Shown piece by piece: positions 46,816-58,319 of a stretch of DNA of 64,000 bases. Within the stretch, counting starts at the first letter, position 1. The number at the start of each line of letters is the position of its first letter. The notes beneath the pieces were generated by a model. It was not told the origin of the DNA. It made no database searches and saw nothing but the letters and a program-made list of their open reading frames with translations. A program made the position numbers and the translations under genes. Origin of the DNA: Ophioderma brevispina (lineage: Eukaryota > Echinodermata > Ophiuroidea > Amphilepidida > Ophiodermatidae); NCBI GenBank assembly GCA_023653785.1, contig JAMKCH010071783.1, forward strand, positions 1 through 64,000, written 5' to 3'.

Positions 46816-47964
46816 GGATTAAATGCCATTTAATTGCGTTATTAAATATATGAGTTATTGTTTCTTCCAAATGCACGAATCTGCCAAATGTTTTTGTCTT
46901 ATATCCCGATTAGGAAACCGCCAAAGTATTGGGGAAATCAGCAGAAGAGGAAAACACTCACTAGATGATGAAACAAGCTTTTAAACTCCTCTTTGGCCAA
47001 AAAGGTTTTACAGAAATCTTCAGCGAGCTTCGTCAAACCTAGACACACTTCATTACGTTGGGTGATGTTTTTTTTTTCTATCGTACTCATTACTCTGGAA
47101 AGATTTTAGACGCATGGGACACACCGCCCGGACAACTATCAAAACCTCGTCATCTCCATTCTTCATCTTTAATTGAGATCCTTTAGCTATTCAAAGATTA
47201 CAACACATACATGACCAGCATCAGAATAATTCCACAATCTCATCAGCTTCTAAAGTTATAATGACTTTCACCTGCAATGCCATGTAATTTGTATGCGTAA
47301 AAGAAAAGTAATGTACACATATACCTTTAGGAGAAATGCTGTCTCGGTGAAGCGATCTATGGATGTTATCAAACATCATTACTTACTTAAAGGCGCTCAT
47401 CTATCGTGAAGAGACTACAGTGAAATTTAGTAGTAAAGGCGTTTTTTTTCTCAAGACAGCCCTACATGACTGTGAAATTTGTAATAAATTTTTCTTTGAT
47501 TTCATACAGAACATGGAAAAATTTTGTAACATTTCTCCTTATCTGGTGCTACCCCTTAGAGTATTCCTCTAGTTCATTAAAAAACATCTTTGTATGGTTT
47601 TTGCGCAAAGATCTGTAAATGCCAAAACTCGGCACATCTATAATAACCGGTATAGACTTTGTCACTCTTTGTTTCGGAGCTATTCCTGTTTAAAAGGTCA
47701 TGTGAATGACATTACACATTCGTGGATGCCACCTTCTAAGATTTCAAATAATTCTGCTTTTGGTATTCATTGCAGTCCGTTTTTCCTTGATGACGCGATT
47801 TTCAATTGGCCGTTTCAAGAAATTTCTGATATATCTTCGTAAAGCCCAAAGACCACAAGTGCATGCAAACGATCCCGAAAAAGCCCGAGTGTTCATGTGT
47901 TTTGGATTACATATTACATTTCCATGTATCGCAAAGAGGTGACGCGCACATATTGACACCCAAA

Positions 47965-48350
47965 TGCTTTGTTTTTGTTGTTGTGTTGTTGTTGCGGCTG
48001 CTTGGTTTTGTTGTTGGTGGTGTTGTTGTTGTTGTTGTAGGAAAGTGTAACAGTAGTGGTAGCAATGCTATATCGTAGCGATTTGACCCAGATATTTAAC
48101 ATCAAAATGCCTGCTGTGTTGTTGCTGCTGCTGTTGTTGTTGTTGTTTGTGCTGCTTGTTGGTGGTGGATGTGGCTGGATGTGGTGGATGTGGTGGATTG
48201 TGGTGTGGGTGGTGGTGGTGGTGATGGGTGGTGGTGGTGATTGTGATGGTGGTGTGGGGCGGGGGCGGCGGCGGCGGCGGCGAGGGTGATGGTGGTAGTA
48301 GCGGTAGTCGTGATAGTAGTAATTAGGCAGTACAGCAGAAGTAGTAGTAG
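47965..48350 (+). repeat. GTT/GCT/GGT/GGC triplet microsatellite in block B copy 3
   Basis: Two triplet arrays separated by about 80 bases of unit sequence. The second is rich in GGT and GGC. The Asn/His/Pro-rich open frame on the minus strand is an artefact of the triplets. Confidence 0.85.
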
Positions 48351-49190
48351 TTGTGTAGTATCCCACCTTGTTGATTTTTTTTTTCGCGTGTTTCCACTTC
48401 AGGCATAAAGCAACCGGCCTAAAATAACCTTTCCACACCTGGACCTCTTCTTAATAACTAGTCCATCCGTCCTTTAGCTGTTGGCATTTATTCCAGAGAC
48501 TACTATACCAGTAGAGCATCAGGTAGCAAGCGCAAAAGGCCAAGATGACGATTCGTTTGTATGACTCACATTTCGTCCGTAGGTGGTGGCGTTTTCCCAA
48601 TATCGAAAGTGCCTACTTCAATACGCCTTGATTAAAGTTGATGTCAAGCGTGTTTTATCGATAATTCAATGTGTAGTCAAAGTCGTAACACTGTCTCTTC
48701 TGTTTGGAGAATTGTTATTGTAGTGGTGAGAATCATTTTATTGTTATTTTCTAAGCAAATAGTCTACGACAGATCTTCGAATGTAAGTTTAAGTACAGGT
48801 TGAATAGAAATAAGGCGGTTCATTCGATTTCGTATTTTTTCAAATGCATTATGTCAACATGGAGAATCCGAAAGCGAACTTGAAGGAACTTAGAATTGTT
48901 ACCCCTCAAGAGCAAGCTGAGTCGGATTAAGAAAACAACACCACCGAAAATTAGCAAGGGAATTTATCTCAACACTTCACAACGGTGCTGCCTTTCTAAT
49001 CATTGACGAAGAAAGTAAATACAATGCGCAAGATAAGCTTTTGTCAATGCCTCAAATAGTCACATATCTGAAAGCTATTACATGTAATGCCCAGATTGCT
49101 ACAAGTCCTCGATTGAAGGTCTTCATCTCTGGGCTGTTTGTGCATTTAATAAATTAAAATTAAGCGATTTTAATTACGTTCTTTTATGAT

Positions 49191-49275
49191 TGATGTCACC
49201 GAGCGGTCTAAGGCGCTGGACCGTCGGCAAGGTATAGGTGATGAACGCCCTAGTTCGAGCTCCACGAGAGTCAGG
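49191..49275 (+). pseudogene. tRNA-Leu/Ser-like sequence, copy 1
   Basis: A box A-like CCGAGCGGTCTAAGGCGCTG is followed 30-40 bases later by a box B-like GTTCGAGCTCC, with ends TGATGTC and GAGTCA that pair only partly. The length and the 'GGTCTAAGGCG' D-arm resemble a class II (Leu/Ser) tRNA with a long variable arm. Acceptor and anticodon stems do not close well, so it is a tRNA pseudogene or the head of a tRNA-derived SINE. The repeated copy is at 51991-52070. Confidence 0.6.
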
Positions 49276-50344
49276 TTTCTTGTCATACTGCAAAACTTCC
49301 TGTAGAGGTAGGAATGCAAACACATGTTGATTTTGGAATTTCCTCCTCGCGCCCCCCTTTCGTAGAATAGCAGGTGCCCGCGCCTCATGTTCCGGAGAGT
49401 CCATGTCCCGCGTGTCAGAGAGGTCATTCCTGAGCACGTAAAAGTTGCAGACTTCATCGAAAAGAGTAGGGAATCATCCAGTATAGAAGGTTTTTTATAG
49501 TCGCGCCTTACTCATAGTCGACTTACAACGATAAAGAAATGGAGCACTCGATTCAGTTAACCTTCACGTAACATTTTAGCTTTTCACGTTTTAATTCTGA
49601 TATTATTCAGTCGATTGGATCACGTGGCATGTTGCTCGGTGCTGACCGAATCCTATTTGCCATAGATCTTGCTATATATTTAAAGCAAAAGAAACGGACC
49701 TTTAATGATGATGTGTATGTTTCTTGTCTCATGCAGAAATCACGAGTGTCTTTAATCTAGTGAAGGCATCACAGTTGAACGAAATAACGCCTAAATGGTG
49801 TTGCATGTGTCCCTTTTTCTCCAAAAGTCACTAGTGTTTTTATCCAGTGACAACTGGGGCCCCAAACGAATACTAGTTTCTTTTTTCTAGTATAGAACTT
49901 CATCCAGTATAAATTTTACAAAACGAATCTATAAAATGCTCATAGGAGCTTAAAAATTACTGTCAATTATTGCGCACACTGCCGATGCCATTTTCTGGTC
50001 CGGACACATTTTTGGGTTTTTGTTTGGAGTTTGTTAATAGTGTGTGTTTTGTGTTTGCTTGGATCTTTTTGTTTTCACAACAGCTCTTTAAAACATTTTA
50101 GTTGGTAGATATTGGAAGATTATTACATGCCATATCAATAGCTTTCTTGAACAAATTCATCTGGTCGCTAATAATATAGTGGACATTTTCATCTTGTCAA
50201 CCAATTATTTTCACTGACCTGACGGTTCGACCATCTTGGCAATGGGTCATCTTCAGAGTGATGGTAAGTTGATGATCAAACGTCTTTCCTCTTGACTTTT
50301 GCCAATAGAGGGCGCACTAGTTAGCTAGACAGAGGATCATAGAC

Positions 50345-51870
50345 AGTCTACTAAGGTATAGTGCCCCCTCGTCCCTGTTTCATGGTACTTGGTGCTCGTT
50401 TTCTGAATCCAATGGCTCCCTGAATGTGGCGGCTCCTAGATCACATTCAGTGTCACGTACTCTTGGCATCATTCCAATTATGACATGATAATGTTGAACG
50501 CGGGTCGCATTGCAGATTTGGACCTGTTCACTGACTGATTTATTCCTAGTTTGGGAGGAAATTAGCCTTCTCTTTTGCGTTACCTTGTTGTTTCCCTTTC
50601 TGTGTTTCCCCCAAGTCTTGTTTCAAAGCGACGACCACATATATTCACCTATATAGAACTGTACACAAATTAGCACAAGGGGTAATTCATATATGCATAT
50701 CGTCCGTACTAAGAATGGTCTTTTTTGTCCTTTGGATGGACTAAAAGCTTTCTTAATGAGGTATGAGGGCGCACTGCTTGTGGGGAATTACCATGCTTCT
50801 TAAAAATACGGGTGATCATTTCCGTAATTTTTCTCAACCATATGGAATGATAACAGTGGTCCTGTTAGGGGTGGGGGTTCATCCGTTTGAATCCTTCGTC
50901 TTGGACTGCCATACTAGCTTTTTAGGTTCCATTTTGCCTTTTTCACATGTTTAAGGACACCACTCCGGGTAGCGCACACTGTGTGAGGGCATGTTTTGAT
51001 TTTTTCTTCCTCTTGATCTGTGTCCTTGTTGTTCCGTCACAGTCACATTGTTCCCATCTGTCCATAGGTGCGAACCAACGCCTACCTGTGATAGATCGGG
51101 TGATGTAAAGTACAAAGTTAAAGGTACTGTCAGTGACTGGGAGACTTCCTATAGACCAATAACTTAACTGACCCATCTGGCTTGCGCACAATTAGTTGTA
51201 TCGAGAAACGGGATGGACCCCTCGCATTCTTTCTCAAAAGTAAATTTGATGGCTGTTAGTTGGGTCGGTTTGATTTAGGTGCGTGGTGAGTTTGTCAACT
51301 TGATCTGCCTTGATATTTTCCAGGATGTCATCCACGTAACGTTTCCATATCCGCGGTCTACATCCAGTGCGCTGATGCAAATCGCTAGTGTTGTTCCAAA
51401 AACTCCAGGTACAATTCGCGACATCGTCGAGACAGGGCACTCCCCCTAGCCGTACCAATCTTGGTTGTAAAAAAAAAAAAAAAAAAAAGAAAAAAAATTA
51501 AAGATCTTTCCGCGAAACACAAAGTACGTGGTGGTAAGTACAAACCGGAGAAGTTGCATGATGTCATCCAACAGTCCAACAGAGTCCTTTTTTCAGTGTG
51601 TTGTCATCCTCTAATCTTGTTTTGATAACCTTCAGCGATTCGTCAATCGGCGTATTTGTAAAAAGCGATACGACATCAATGAAGTTAAAAATCTCATCTC
51701 CTCTATCATGACCTCTGCTAAACTCTCCGATAAATGTTTCGAGTTCCTTACATGGTACTCCGTTCTCCCACTAATGGTTGACAGAATGTCTGCTAGGGCT
51801 CGAGATGCCCTCGATAGGCAATTGATCCAGTATAAGGTCCTTCCATGTTGCCTGGTGTATGAAATTTTTG
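50345..51870 (-). pseudogene. Penelope-like element ORF, copy 1 (RT + GIY-YIG)
   Basis: Minus-strand fragments in the order expected of Penelope-like elements. NS..L lies near 51750 and DVVSLFTNTPIDESLKVI near 51600-51690 (the RT DVvSLFTnvP motif). GLYLPPRTLCF and YLEFLEQH follow near 51400-51560, then KRYVDDILENIKADQVDKL around 51300-51345 (catalytic RYVDD). A GIY-YIG endonuclease trace is near 50600-50690 and NHVIDWNDAKV near 50460-50500, the conserved motif after the nuclease. These enzymes prime reverse transcription at chromosomal DNA. Frames are shifted repeatedly and an A/T homopolymer (51469-51497) breaks the RT, so it is dead. The N-terminal part is missing at the tandem junction. 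Confidence 0.8.
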
Positions 51871-51990
51871 GACTTACATTGTAAGCCCAGATTGCTACCA
51901 GTCATCGATGAGGTCTTCATATCTGGGGCTGTTTGATGGCAATTTAATAAATTAAAAAATTAGCTATTTTATTACGTTCTTAATATGATT

Positions 51991-52070
51991 GATGTCACCG
52001 AGCGGTCTAAGGCGCCTGGACGTCGGCAAGGTATATGATTAGACGCCCTAGTTCGAGCCCACGAAGTCAG
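51991..52070 (+). pseudogene. tRNA-Leu/Ser-like sequence, copy 2
   Basis: Copy of 49191-49275 with several one-base deletions: box A-like CCGAGCGGTCTAAGGCGCC, box B-like GTTCGAGCCC. Not a functional tRNA. Confidence 0.6.
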
Positions 52071-53104
52071 GTTTCTTTGTCATACTTAAAACTTCCTTAA
52101 AGTAGGACATGAAACAAATGTGATTTTGGAATTTCTCCTCGCTCCCCCACCCTTTCGTAGAATATGCATGTGCCCGCGCCTCATGGTTCGGAGAGTCTGT
52201 CCGCGTGCAGACGAGTCATTCCGTGAGCACGTAAAAGTTTGCTACCTTATGAACGAGTAGGGGAATCATCCCAGTATAGAAGTTTTTATAGTCCGCCTCC
52301 TCATATTCGACTTACCAACGATAAAGAATGGGCATCGATTCAAGTTAACTCTTCACGTAACATTTTAAGTTTCACGTTTTATTCTGATAGTATTCAGTCG
52401 ATTGATCACGTGGCTGTTTGCCTCGGATGCCCGAATCTATTTGCCTAGATCTTTGCTAATATTTTAAGCAAAAAAACACCTTTAATGATATGTGTATGTC
52501 TCTTGTCTCATGCAGAATTCACGAGTGTCTTTATCTGTGACGGCATCACAGTTGACGAAATAACGCCCTAATGGTGTGCATTGTGTCCCTTTTCTTCGCA
52601 AAATCACTAGTGTTTTTTATCCAGTGACACCGGGGGCCCCCAAACGATACTAGGTTTCTTTTTCTAGTATACTTAAATCAGTAAAAAAAGAAAATTGTTA
52701 CAAAACGAATCTGAAAATGCTCATAGGAGCTTAAAAATATACTGTCAAAATTATTGACACGTGCAGATCATTTTTTTGGCAGAAATTTTTGGGTTTTTGT
52801 TTGGATGTTTGTTAATGTTGGTTGGTGTTGGCTGATATTTTTTGTTTTCACAGCTCTTTCAAACAGTTTTAGTTGGTATATATAGGTAGATTATTACATC
52901 CATATCATGCTTTTCTTGACAATTCTCTGGTCTGCTATAATAGAAGTGGACTTTTTCATCTTGTCAAAACCAATTATTTTACTGACCTGACTGTTTCGAC
53001 CATCTTGGGCAATGTCCATCTTCAGAGTGATGGTAGTTGATCCACTTCTTTCCTCTTGACTGATTGCCAATAGAGTCGCACTAGTAGCTAGAAGAGGTCA
53101 TAGC

Positions 53105-54345
53105 CGTGACTAAGGTAATATGCCCCTCTTCCCCTTTCACTCGTATTGGGTTCTCGTTTTCTGATCGAAATGGCTTCCTTGATGTGGCGGGCTCCTAGAT
53201 CACATTCGGTTGCAAGTACTTTGGCATCATTTCCAATTTATGACATGATTATGTTGACCTGCGTGGTCCGCAATTGCAGATTTGGACTGTTCATTGACTG
53301 ATTGTTCCTATTTTGGCGCAGTGAATTACCTTTCTTCTTGCGTTACCTGTGGTTGGTTTCCTTTCGTTTCCCCCAATCTGGTTTCAACGCGACGACCCGT
53401 TTCACCTAGTATAAGTACTGTCACAATTAGACAAGAATTGCATATACACAGTCTGTCGTACTAAGATGGTCTTTTTTGTCCTTTGGATGTACGAAAAGCT
53501 ATCTTAAGGAGGTATGAGGCGCACTGCTGTGGAAATACCATGCTTCTTAAAAATACGGGTGATCTTTCCGTAAGTTTCTCAACATATGGAATTGATAACA
53601 GTCCCTTTATTGTTCTCGTTTGATCCTTTTCTGGATGGCATAACTAGCTTTCTGATGTTTCCATTTTCTTTTCAATGTTTGAAGACCCTCCGGGTATCCC
53701 ACTGTGTGAGGGCATGTTTGAATTTTTTCTTCCTCTTGATCTTTGTCTTTTTGTTCCGTCACAACATGTGTTCACTCTGTCCAATAAGGTGCGAACCACG
53801 CCTAACTTGTGATTATTCGGGTGGTGAAGCAAAGTTAGGTACTGGTCTGTGTGGGTAGACTTCCTATAGACCAATAACTTAACTGACCCATCTGGCTTGC
53901 GCACATTAGTGTATCGAGAAACGGGATGGACCCCTCGCATTCTTTTCTCAAAAGTACATGTGAGCCCTGTTAGTTGGTTCGGTTTGATTTAGGTGCGTGG
54001 TGAGTTTGTCAACTTGATCTGCCTTGATTATTTCCAGAGGTCTCCACGTACGCTTCCCGAGCCGCTGTCTACAATCCCGGGGCGCTGATGCAATCGCTAA
54101 TTGTTGTTCCAAAAACTCCAGATACAAGTTCGCGACAATCGGCGAGACATGGCTCCCATAGCCGTACCAAATCGGTTGTTTGTAGATCTTTCCGCGAAAA
54201 ACACAAAGTTCGGGTGGGAAGTACAAACCGGAGAAGTTGATGATGTCATCAACAGTCAACAGAGTCCTTTTTTTCATTGTGTTGTGCATCCTCTAATCTT
54301 GTTTTGATAACCTTCAGCGATTCGTCAATCGGCGTATTTGTAAAA
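53105..54345 (-). pseudogene. Penelope-like element ORF, copy 2 (RT + GIY-YIG)
   Basis: The minus strand shows FSGLYFPPELCVFRGKIYKQ followed by a GY..G.H.SP.VANLYLEFLEQQ stretch at 53950-54280 (RT motifs around the AMGSP turn, here degenerate). VYRKSTHTDQYLTLLHHPNN lies at about 53800-53870, the family's VYRKpTHTd.YL..SsHP motif, with an R.TRIFKKHG-like segment near 53540. LGETGRRVETRLGE at about 53360-53420 belongs to the GIY-YIG nuclease, with an HVID.-like trace near 53230-53260. The catalytic RYVDD seen in copy 1 is lost here through indels (54040-54060). Inactive. Confidence 0.8.
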
Positions 54346-55165
54346 GAGGGAATTTCACTCTTTTGAAGTGGACTAACAGGGACAAGGGCCCCACTCCAAA
54401 CGAGTGAAATTTCAATACCAACTTAAAAAGACACTTTTTGGTCAAATTGATCTTGATAAATTGACAAAATGATATCATTTTTATCAGTTGTTAATTATCA
54501 GAGTAAATTTGACCCAAACATTAGTCTTTGAAAGCTGTGAAATGTCAACTCTTTTTATCGTGGCTGCCCGTAGTCACTCTAAAAAGTGAAGTTCACTCTT
54601 TTGCCTTTAGAAGTATAAATTGCTCTTTTGTCTTTGCGCTTAGAGGCCTCTGCATTAGCGCTATATCAAAATTTTTATTAATACTATTATCTTTCTTGCC
54701 TATGCCCAAATCTAATGCAGTATCTGCGTAAGATGGACCCCTTTAAGTGTCCCCCTGTGAACATGGTTTGTTTAACATTGTCCTTTGGTGTTGTTACCTT
54801 TATTATTAAGACGCTATCTTAATAAACATTGGGATGTAAAATAACCAATAAATATATTAAATTGAACCTACAGGGTCCTACTAGAAACTACTTTTTGTAT
54901 CTATCTTGTGCCTAGACAAACACTATTTGTTGAGACCAACGATCCATTTAAAAAGAGTTTGATAATTTTTTCAATTAAAAATGGGTACTTTGGCGGCCAT
55001 TTTTTGTTTTTCCGCTATATCTCAAAACGCTCATGCTGATTGAACTGTCAGCATTTTTATTCGTCAACTAGATGGTCTAAAGCCCACTATAATCTGTTAA
55101 AAAAACTATATAAAACATTTTCTAAGTTAAGCAAAAATCAGGAAATGGCGTCCGACTAATATAAA
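54346..55165. repeat. Duplicated block C, copy 2 (hairpin MITE plus flank)
   Basis: 54346-54615 is a degraded copy of the hairpin MITE at 42277-42562, missing the tip of its left arm. 54616-55165 follows 42563-43110. The left edge is the chimeric junction with block D. Confidence 0.8.
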
Positions 55166-55955
55166 GACATAGGCTGAATATTGTATTGCTCCTGTACAAA
55201 TTAGAAATTTCAAACTTTTGTATTTTTTGAAATATTTTTGGGTATCATTCTCAGCTTAATCCCTGCAGATGGGAATATTTTTGATGGAAAGCGTTACATC
55301 AGGGGCAAAATCAGAATTTCACATTGTTTTTAGGGACACCAGTTCTTGCAATCTCTCTTTGCAAACCTTTAAGTCACCCAAGGGCTTACAAAACGCATGG
55401 TAAGGCACCATTCTTACTGACTACGACCAGTACTTTACACTTCTGTAGGATTTCTTTGTTTCTTCATGGCCAGCCTGAGTTTCCGCCTGTGAAGGATGTT
55501 CTCTATGCCAAATCCCCGTCTCCAACTCGCATCAAGAAATCAGAAAGCCCTAGCAACACCTGTAAAAACTGATGAAGGAATAGAGGCTTAGCGTGACACC
55601 TACATATTTTCAACTTAATCCAAATTCACTCACCAACTGAAACCTAAGGGTTTTAAATTACTAAAGTTCCTTAGAGTACGAGGATGCATTAATTTGAAGT
55701 TGGCAAATTGTCAGAATCTATTTTATAGTGTAGTTGCTGTTAAGTGCAAAAGGCTAATAACACTATGAAACTATACACTGAAAAATACACTGAAAAAAAT
55801 CGCACGCTCTGAAAATCTCTGAAAGTCTCGTTAAAATTACTGAAAATACAACGGAACCAAATACAAAAGAATCCACACTGAAACCCACTAAAAATGGCTC
55901 CCTCTGTTATTCCCTATGCAAATGACATCCATATTACCTTTTGAAAAGGGAGTGT
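55166..55955. other. Spacer with one weak exon-like segment
   Basis: 55331-55396 is bounded by an acceptor-like 'cacattgtttttag' and a good donor (CGCATG then GTAAGG) and is open, but it is only about 66 bases and no family or partner exon is recognised. The rest holds nothing supportable. Near 55780-55800 a short 'acactgaaaaa' motif repeats. Confidence 0.3.
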
Positions 55956-55957
55956 TT

Positions 55958-56095
55958 CCGTAGCCGTATTCGGCTACCCCCCCAACCCCGGGTTCCTTAT
56001 ATATAGCCGTATACGGATACGGAACCCCGGGGTTAGGAAGCCGTATACGGCTACGGTGCGTGTCCACAGTGGATCGGTTATATAGCCGTACACAG
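55958..56095. repeat. Cluster of TAGCCGTATACGGCTA palindromes
   Basis: GTAGCCGTATTCGGCTAC (55960-55977), TAGCCGTATACGGATA (56004-56019), AGCCGTATACGGCTAC (56039-56054) and a half-site TATAGCCGTA (56081-56090) lie within 135 bases. The second sits at the centre of a larger hairpin whose arms are AACCCCGGGTTCC (55984-55996) and GGAACCCCGGGGTT (56021-56034). An exact 18-base version is at 58299-58316. The G+C-rich block stands out from its surroundings. Function unknown. Confidence 0.8.
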
Positions 56096-56099
56096 TCAT

Positions 56100-57830
56100 G
56101 CGGACGAACGATCCATTCCATACTCCATGAACGAGACCGGAGTGCAACAATAGATTCACATATCAGGATGTCTCTAAAGAAATATCGATTCTTGTCCTTA
56201 TGTAAAGCTTCCATAAAAATAACCCCATCTAGAGGAGGAGCTGAGATGTTTCTTTGGTATACAAAAATTGTGCATTTCTAATTTCGTATAGGATCACATA
56301 CGACATTAGCTATTTTTTTTTAAACATGCAATTAAGCAATTTAGGAATTTGGATCACACGCACCATGGATTTTTTGGACTTCCCGATCCCTGGCCTATCC
56401 AGTGGCACCAAATAATTAACACCATAGATCCTTTATTAGGAAAATCTGTGGCAGTTGCAACTCCCCTCCATTGAATTGTTATAAAATGACTGTTTTGGCG
56501 AGGCTAAATTTTAAAAAAATGAAGGCCTATACCATTTTTAATAGAAAGTTGTTAAAATATCAAATATTATAAATAATGATGTCATGACTTATTTTGTTGT
56601 ATCTCTAGTTTAACATTTCTTCAAACGAGAACGCGTATGTCCTTGTGACTCTTTTTGAGCACGAGGTTTATTCCTTTATTAAGAAATGCATTTTACAATA
56701 CGGTGCGTTTTAAGGAGCGGCTTTATATCTGTATCTGTAGGTTTACGCAATCGCATAAAACACGACACTGGGGTGGCCAGAAGGGCATTCATAGGTTGTC
56801 TGAGACCTCCGTAAAGGCCAGAATTTTTAAAGTGGGAAGTAGCCCCTTCAGGGGGACAAAAAAATAAGATACTAAACAAATATGAAAACTTAGGAAAATT
56901 ACCTTTTTATTACTTTTGGGATTGACGACATCGATGCTTCGTTCAAACGTTTTATCGAAAATGTACTTTCGCAAACTAAATGCTTCTTCAAAATCAATAT
57001 TTCCTTCCAATTGTTATTATTGTTTTACTCAGGAAGCGGCGAATTTTATATTTTTTTAATCCAAGCCGGGTGGCCTTTTGTCCTCGTCTCATTTCGTGTA
57101 GAAGGGATTTCCGCTACTTTGGTTGGGCTTTATCTTCTTGTCGTGGGGTCACGGTTCAGCGCGACTTTTTTTCCTCAGTTTCCCGAGACACAACTGCATT
57201 TGGTAGGTTGCATCGCGTCTCTGCCCCGTAAACTGGGGGTCATTTCTTTTCGCGTGGGTTCTCCACACAATAGGTTCCCTAATATACTGTACTGGGGGGG
57301 AACTGTGTGCTCCGTTTACTCTTTTAAAAGAAAGATAGGCTCCTGGTAATTTTCAGCTCTGTTATAACGTTAGATATACGTGGTCCAAGGAACATGGAAA
57401 ATTATTGGAGTTTCCCATAAATTTGTTCCGAGAGCGGTCCCAATCCACGTCCTCACTCAAAAAACCAGTGAGGAACTCCGCGTGACCCAAACACACATAC
57501 ACCTAACTTGTTTTAAATCGCAACTCTAATATATTCTGTCGTGTCTTGTTGTTCGAGCTAAAGACTTTATTTTCTTTCTTTTGAAATCTGCCCATTCCGT
57601 TTTTATAGGCAACTCAGGAATATCCGACATTTACCGAGATTTGTCCCGGCAGAGGTTCAAAGGCTGCTTCAAAAATAAAGTATATTGCATTAACAAGATT
57701 TATTTCAGATAGAATAGACTTCTATTAGTCCGGTATGAGCATGCGACTTATAATCTGTGCCCATCGATTGCACGGGGGGTCAATGTCTGCTATGGACGGG
57801 ACGGGTATTGATATGCGCAATAATAAATGC
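56100..57830. other. No supportable gene
   Basis: Open frames at 56679-56879 (minus), 56789-57010 (minus, ending at a possible donor AAAAAG then GTAATT near 56895) and 57011-57349 (plus) have reasonable composition but no recognised family and no linking exons. Confidence 0.4.
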
Positions 57831-57834
57831 TATA

Positions 57835-57890
57835 GGGGGGGGGGGGGGGGGGGGGGGAGCAGTAAAAACACTGGTACGGGGGGGGGGGGG
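57835..57890 (+). repeat. Two poly-G runs
   Basis: About 23 G at 57835-57857 and 13 G at 57878-57890. G-quadruplex potential; also a typical place for length error. The poly-Gly/poly-Pro open frames here are not genes. Confidence 0.85.
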
Positions 57891-58298
57891 TCGGTTGTTT
57901 GCACGGATCCCGGGGGGAGGTGTACTTCAAAGCATACTTTTGTTATCGGTACAAATGACATTTCAGAAAAAAAAAAAAAAAGCGATACAATTCTTGTGAA
58001 CTGTGAGAAGCGTGCGTAAAAGTGTTTTTCAAACCGAGTTGAATGTATCATTTGAATCTGTGTCGTTGTCTTAATAACAATGCGCATTGTTTTTCGTAAA
58101 GAGGGAAAACTTTTCATATTTTGAGATCAAAGATTTCTCAATACCAAAACACCTCGTTGGCACCGTGCTTGCAGCCCTCGTGAAACAATTTTTAGTGATT
58201 AGTACATGTCCTTAAGGCTTGTGCGTACGGCGACCGGCGAAAACAAGGCTCCGGAGCTATTGTTACCGTTAGGCGGCTACCGAACCACTGTGTGTTAG

Positions 58299-58316
58299 GT
58301 AGCCGTATACGGCTAC
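58299..58316. repeat. 18-bp palindrome GTAGCCGTATACGGCTAC
   Basis: Perfect dyad, same motif as the cluster at 55958-56095, 2.2 kb away. Confidence 0.85.
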
Positions 58317-58319
58317 GCG

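Larger units (their letters stand above)
43350..49030. repeat. Duplicated block B, copy 3
   Basis: Most extensive partner of 23785-31802. It carries insertions absent from copy 1 at 44488-44743, 45241-45703, about 45862-45966 and about 46605-46815. It lacks the LINE and the 26985-27515 segment of copy 1. Small indels relative to the other copies are very frequent. No host exon supported. Confidence 0.8.
49080..51875 (-). repeat. Block D copy 1: Penelope-like element and its 3' region
   Basis: Unit of a direct tandem pair. 49080-51652 aligns with 51876-54338, and the remaining bases to 51875 carry additional 5' coding sequence not present in the second copy. The minus-strand order is reverse transcriptase, GIY-YIG endonuclease, about 1.2 kb of non-coding 3' region, then a tRNA-Leu-like segment near the far end. 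Confidence 0.8.
51876..54345 (-). repeat. Block D copy 2, 5'-truncated
   Basis: Direct repeat of 49080-51652. On the element's strand this is the upstream copy, ending at its 5' side at 54345. There the RT coding sequence (…FTNTPIDES) runs straight into a hairpin MITE of block C. Both copies share the same 3' end, around 'gcccagattgctacca', so the arrangement is head to tail. Confidence 0.8.

Noticed and set aside
47914..48438. 174-codon minus-strand frame rich in Asn, His, Pro and Thr
   Set aside because: Translation of the triplet microsatellite array; not conserved in the other two block B copies.
49080..54345. Hammerhead ribozyme in the Penelope-like tandem units
   Set aside because: Penelope-like pseudo-LTRs often carry one, but I did not see a CTGATGA core with a matching GAAA and cleavage triplet by reading. 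A structural search would be decisive.
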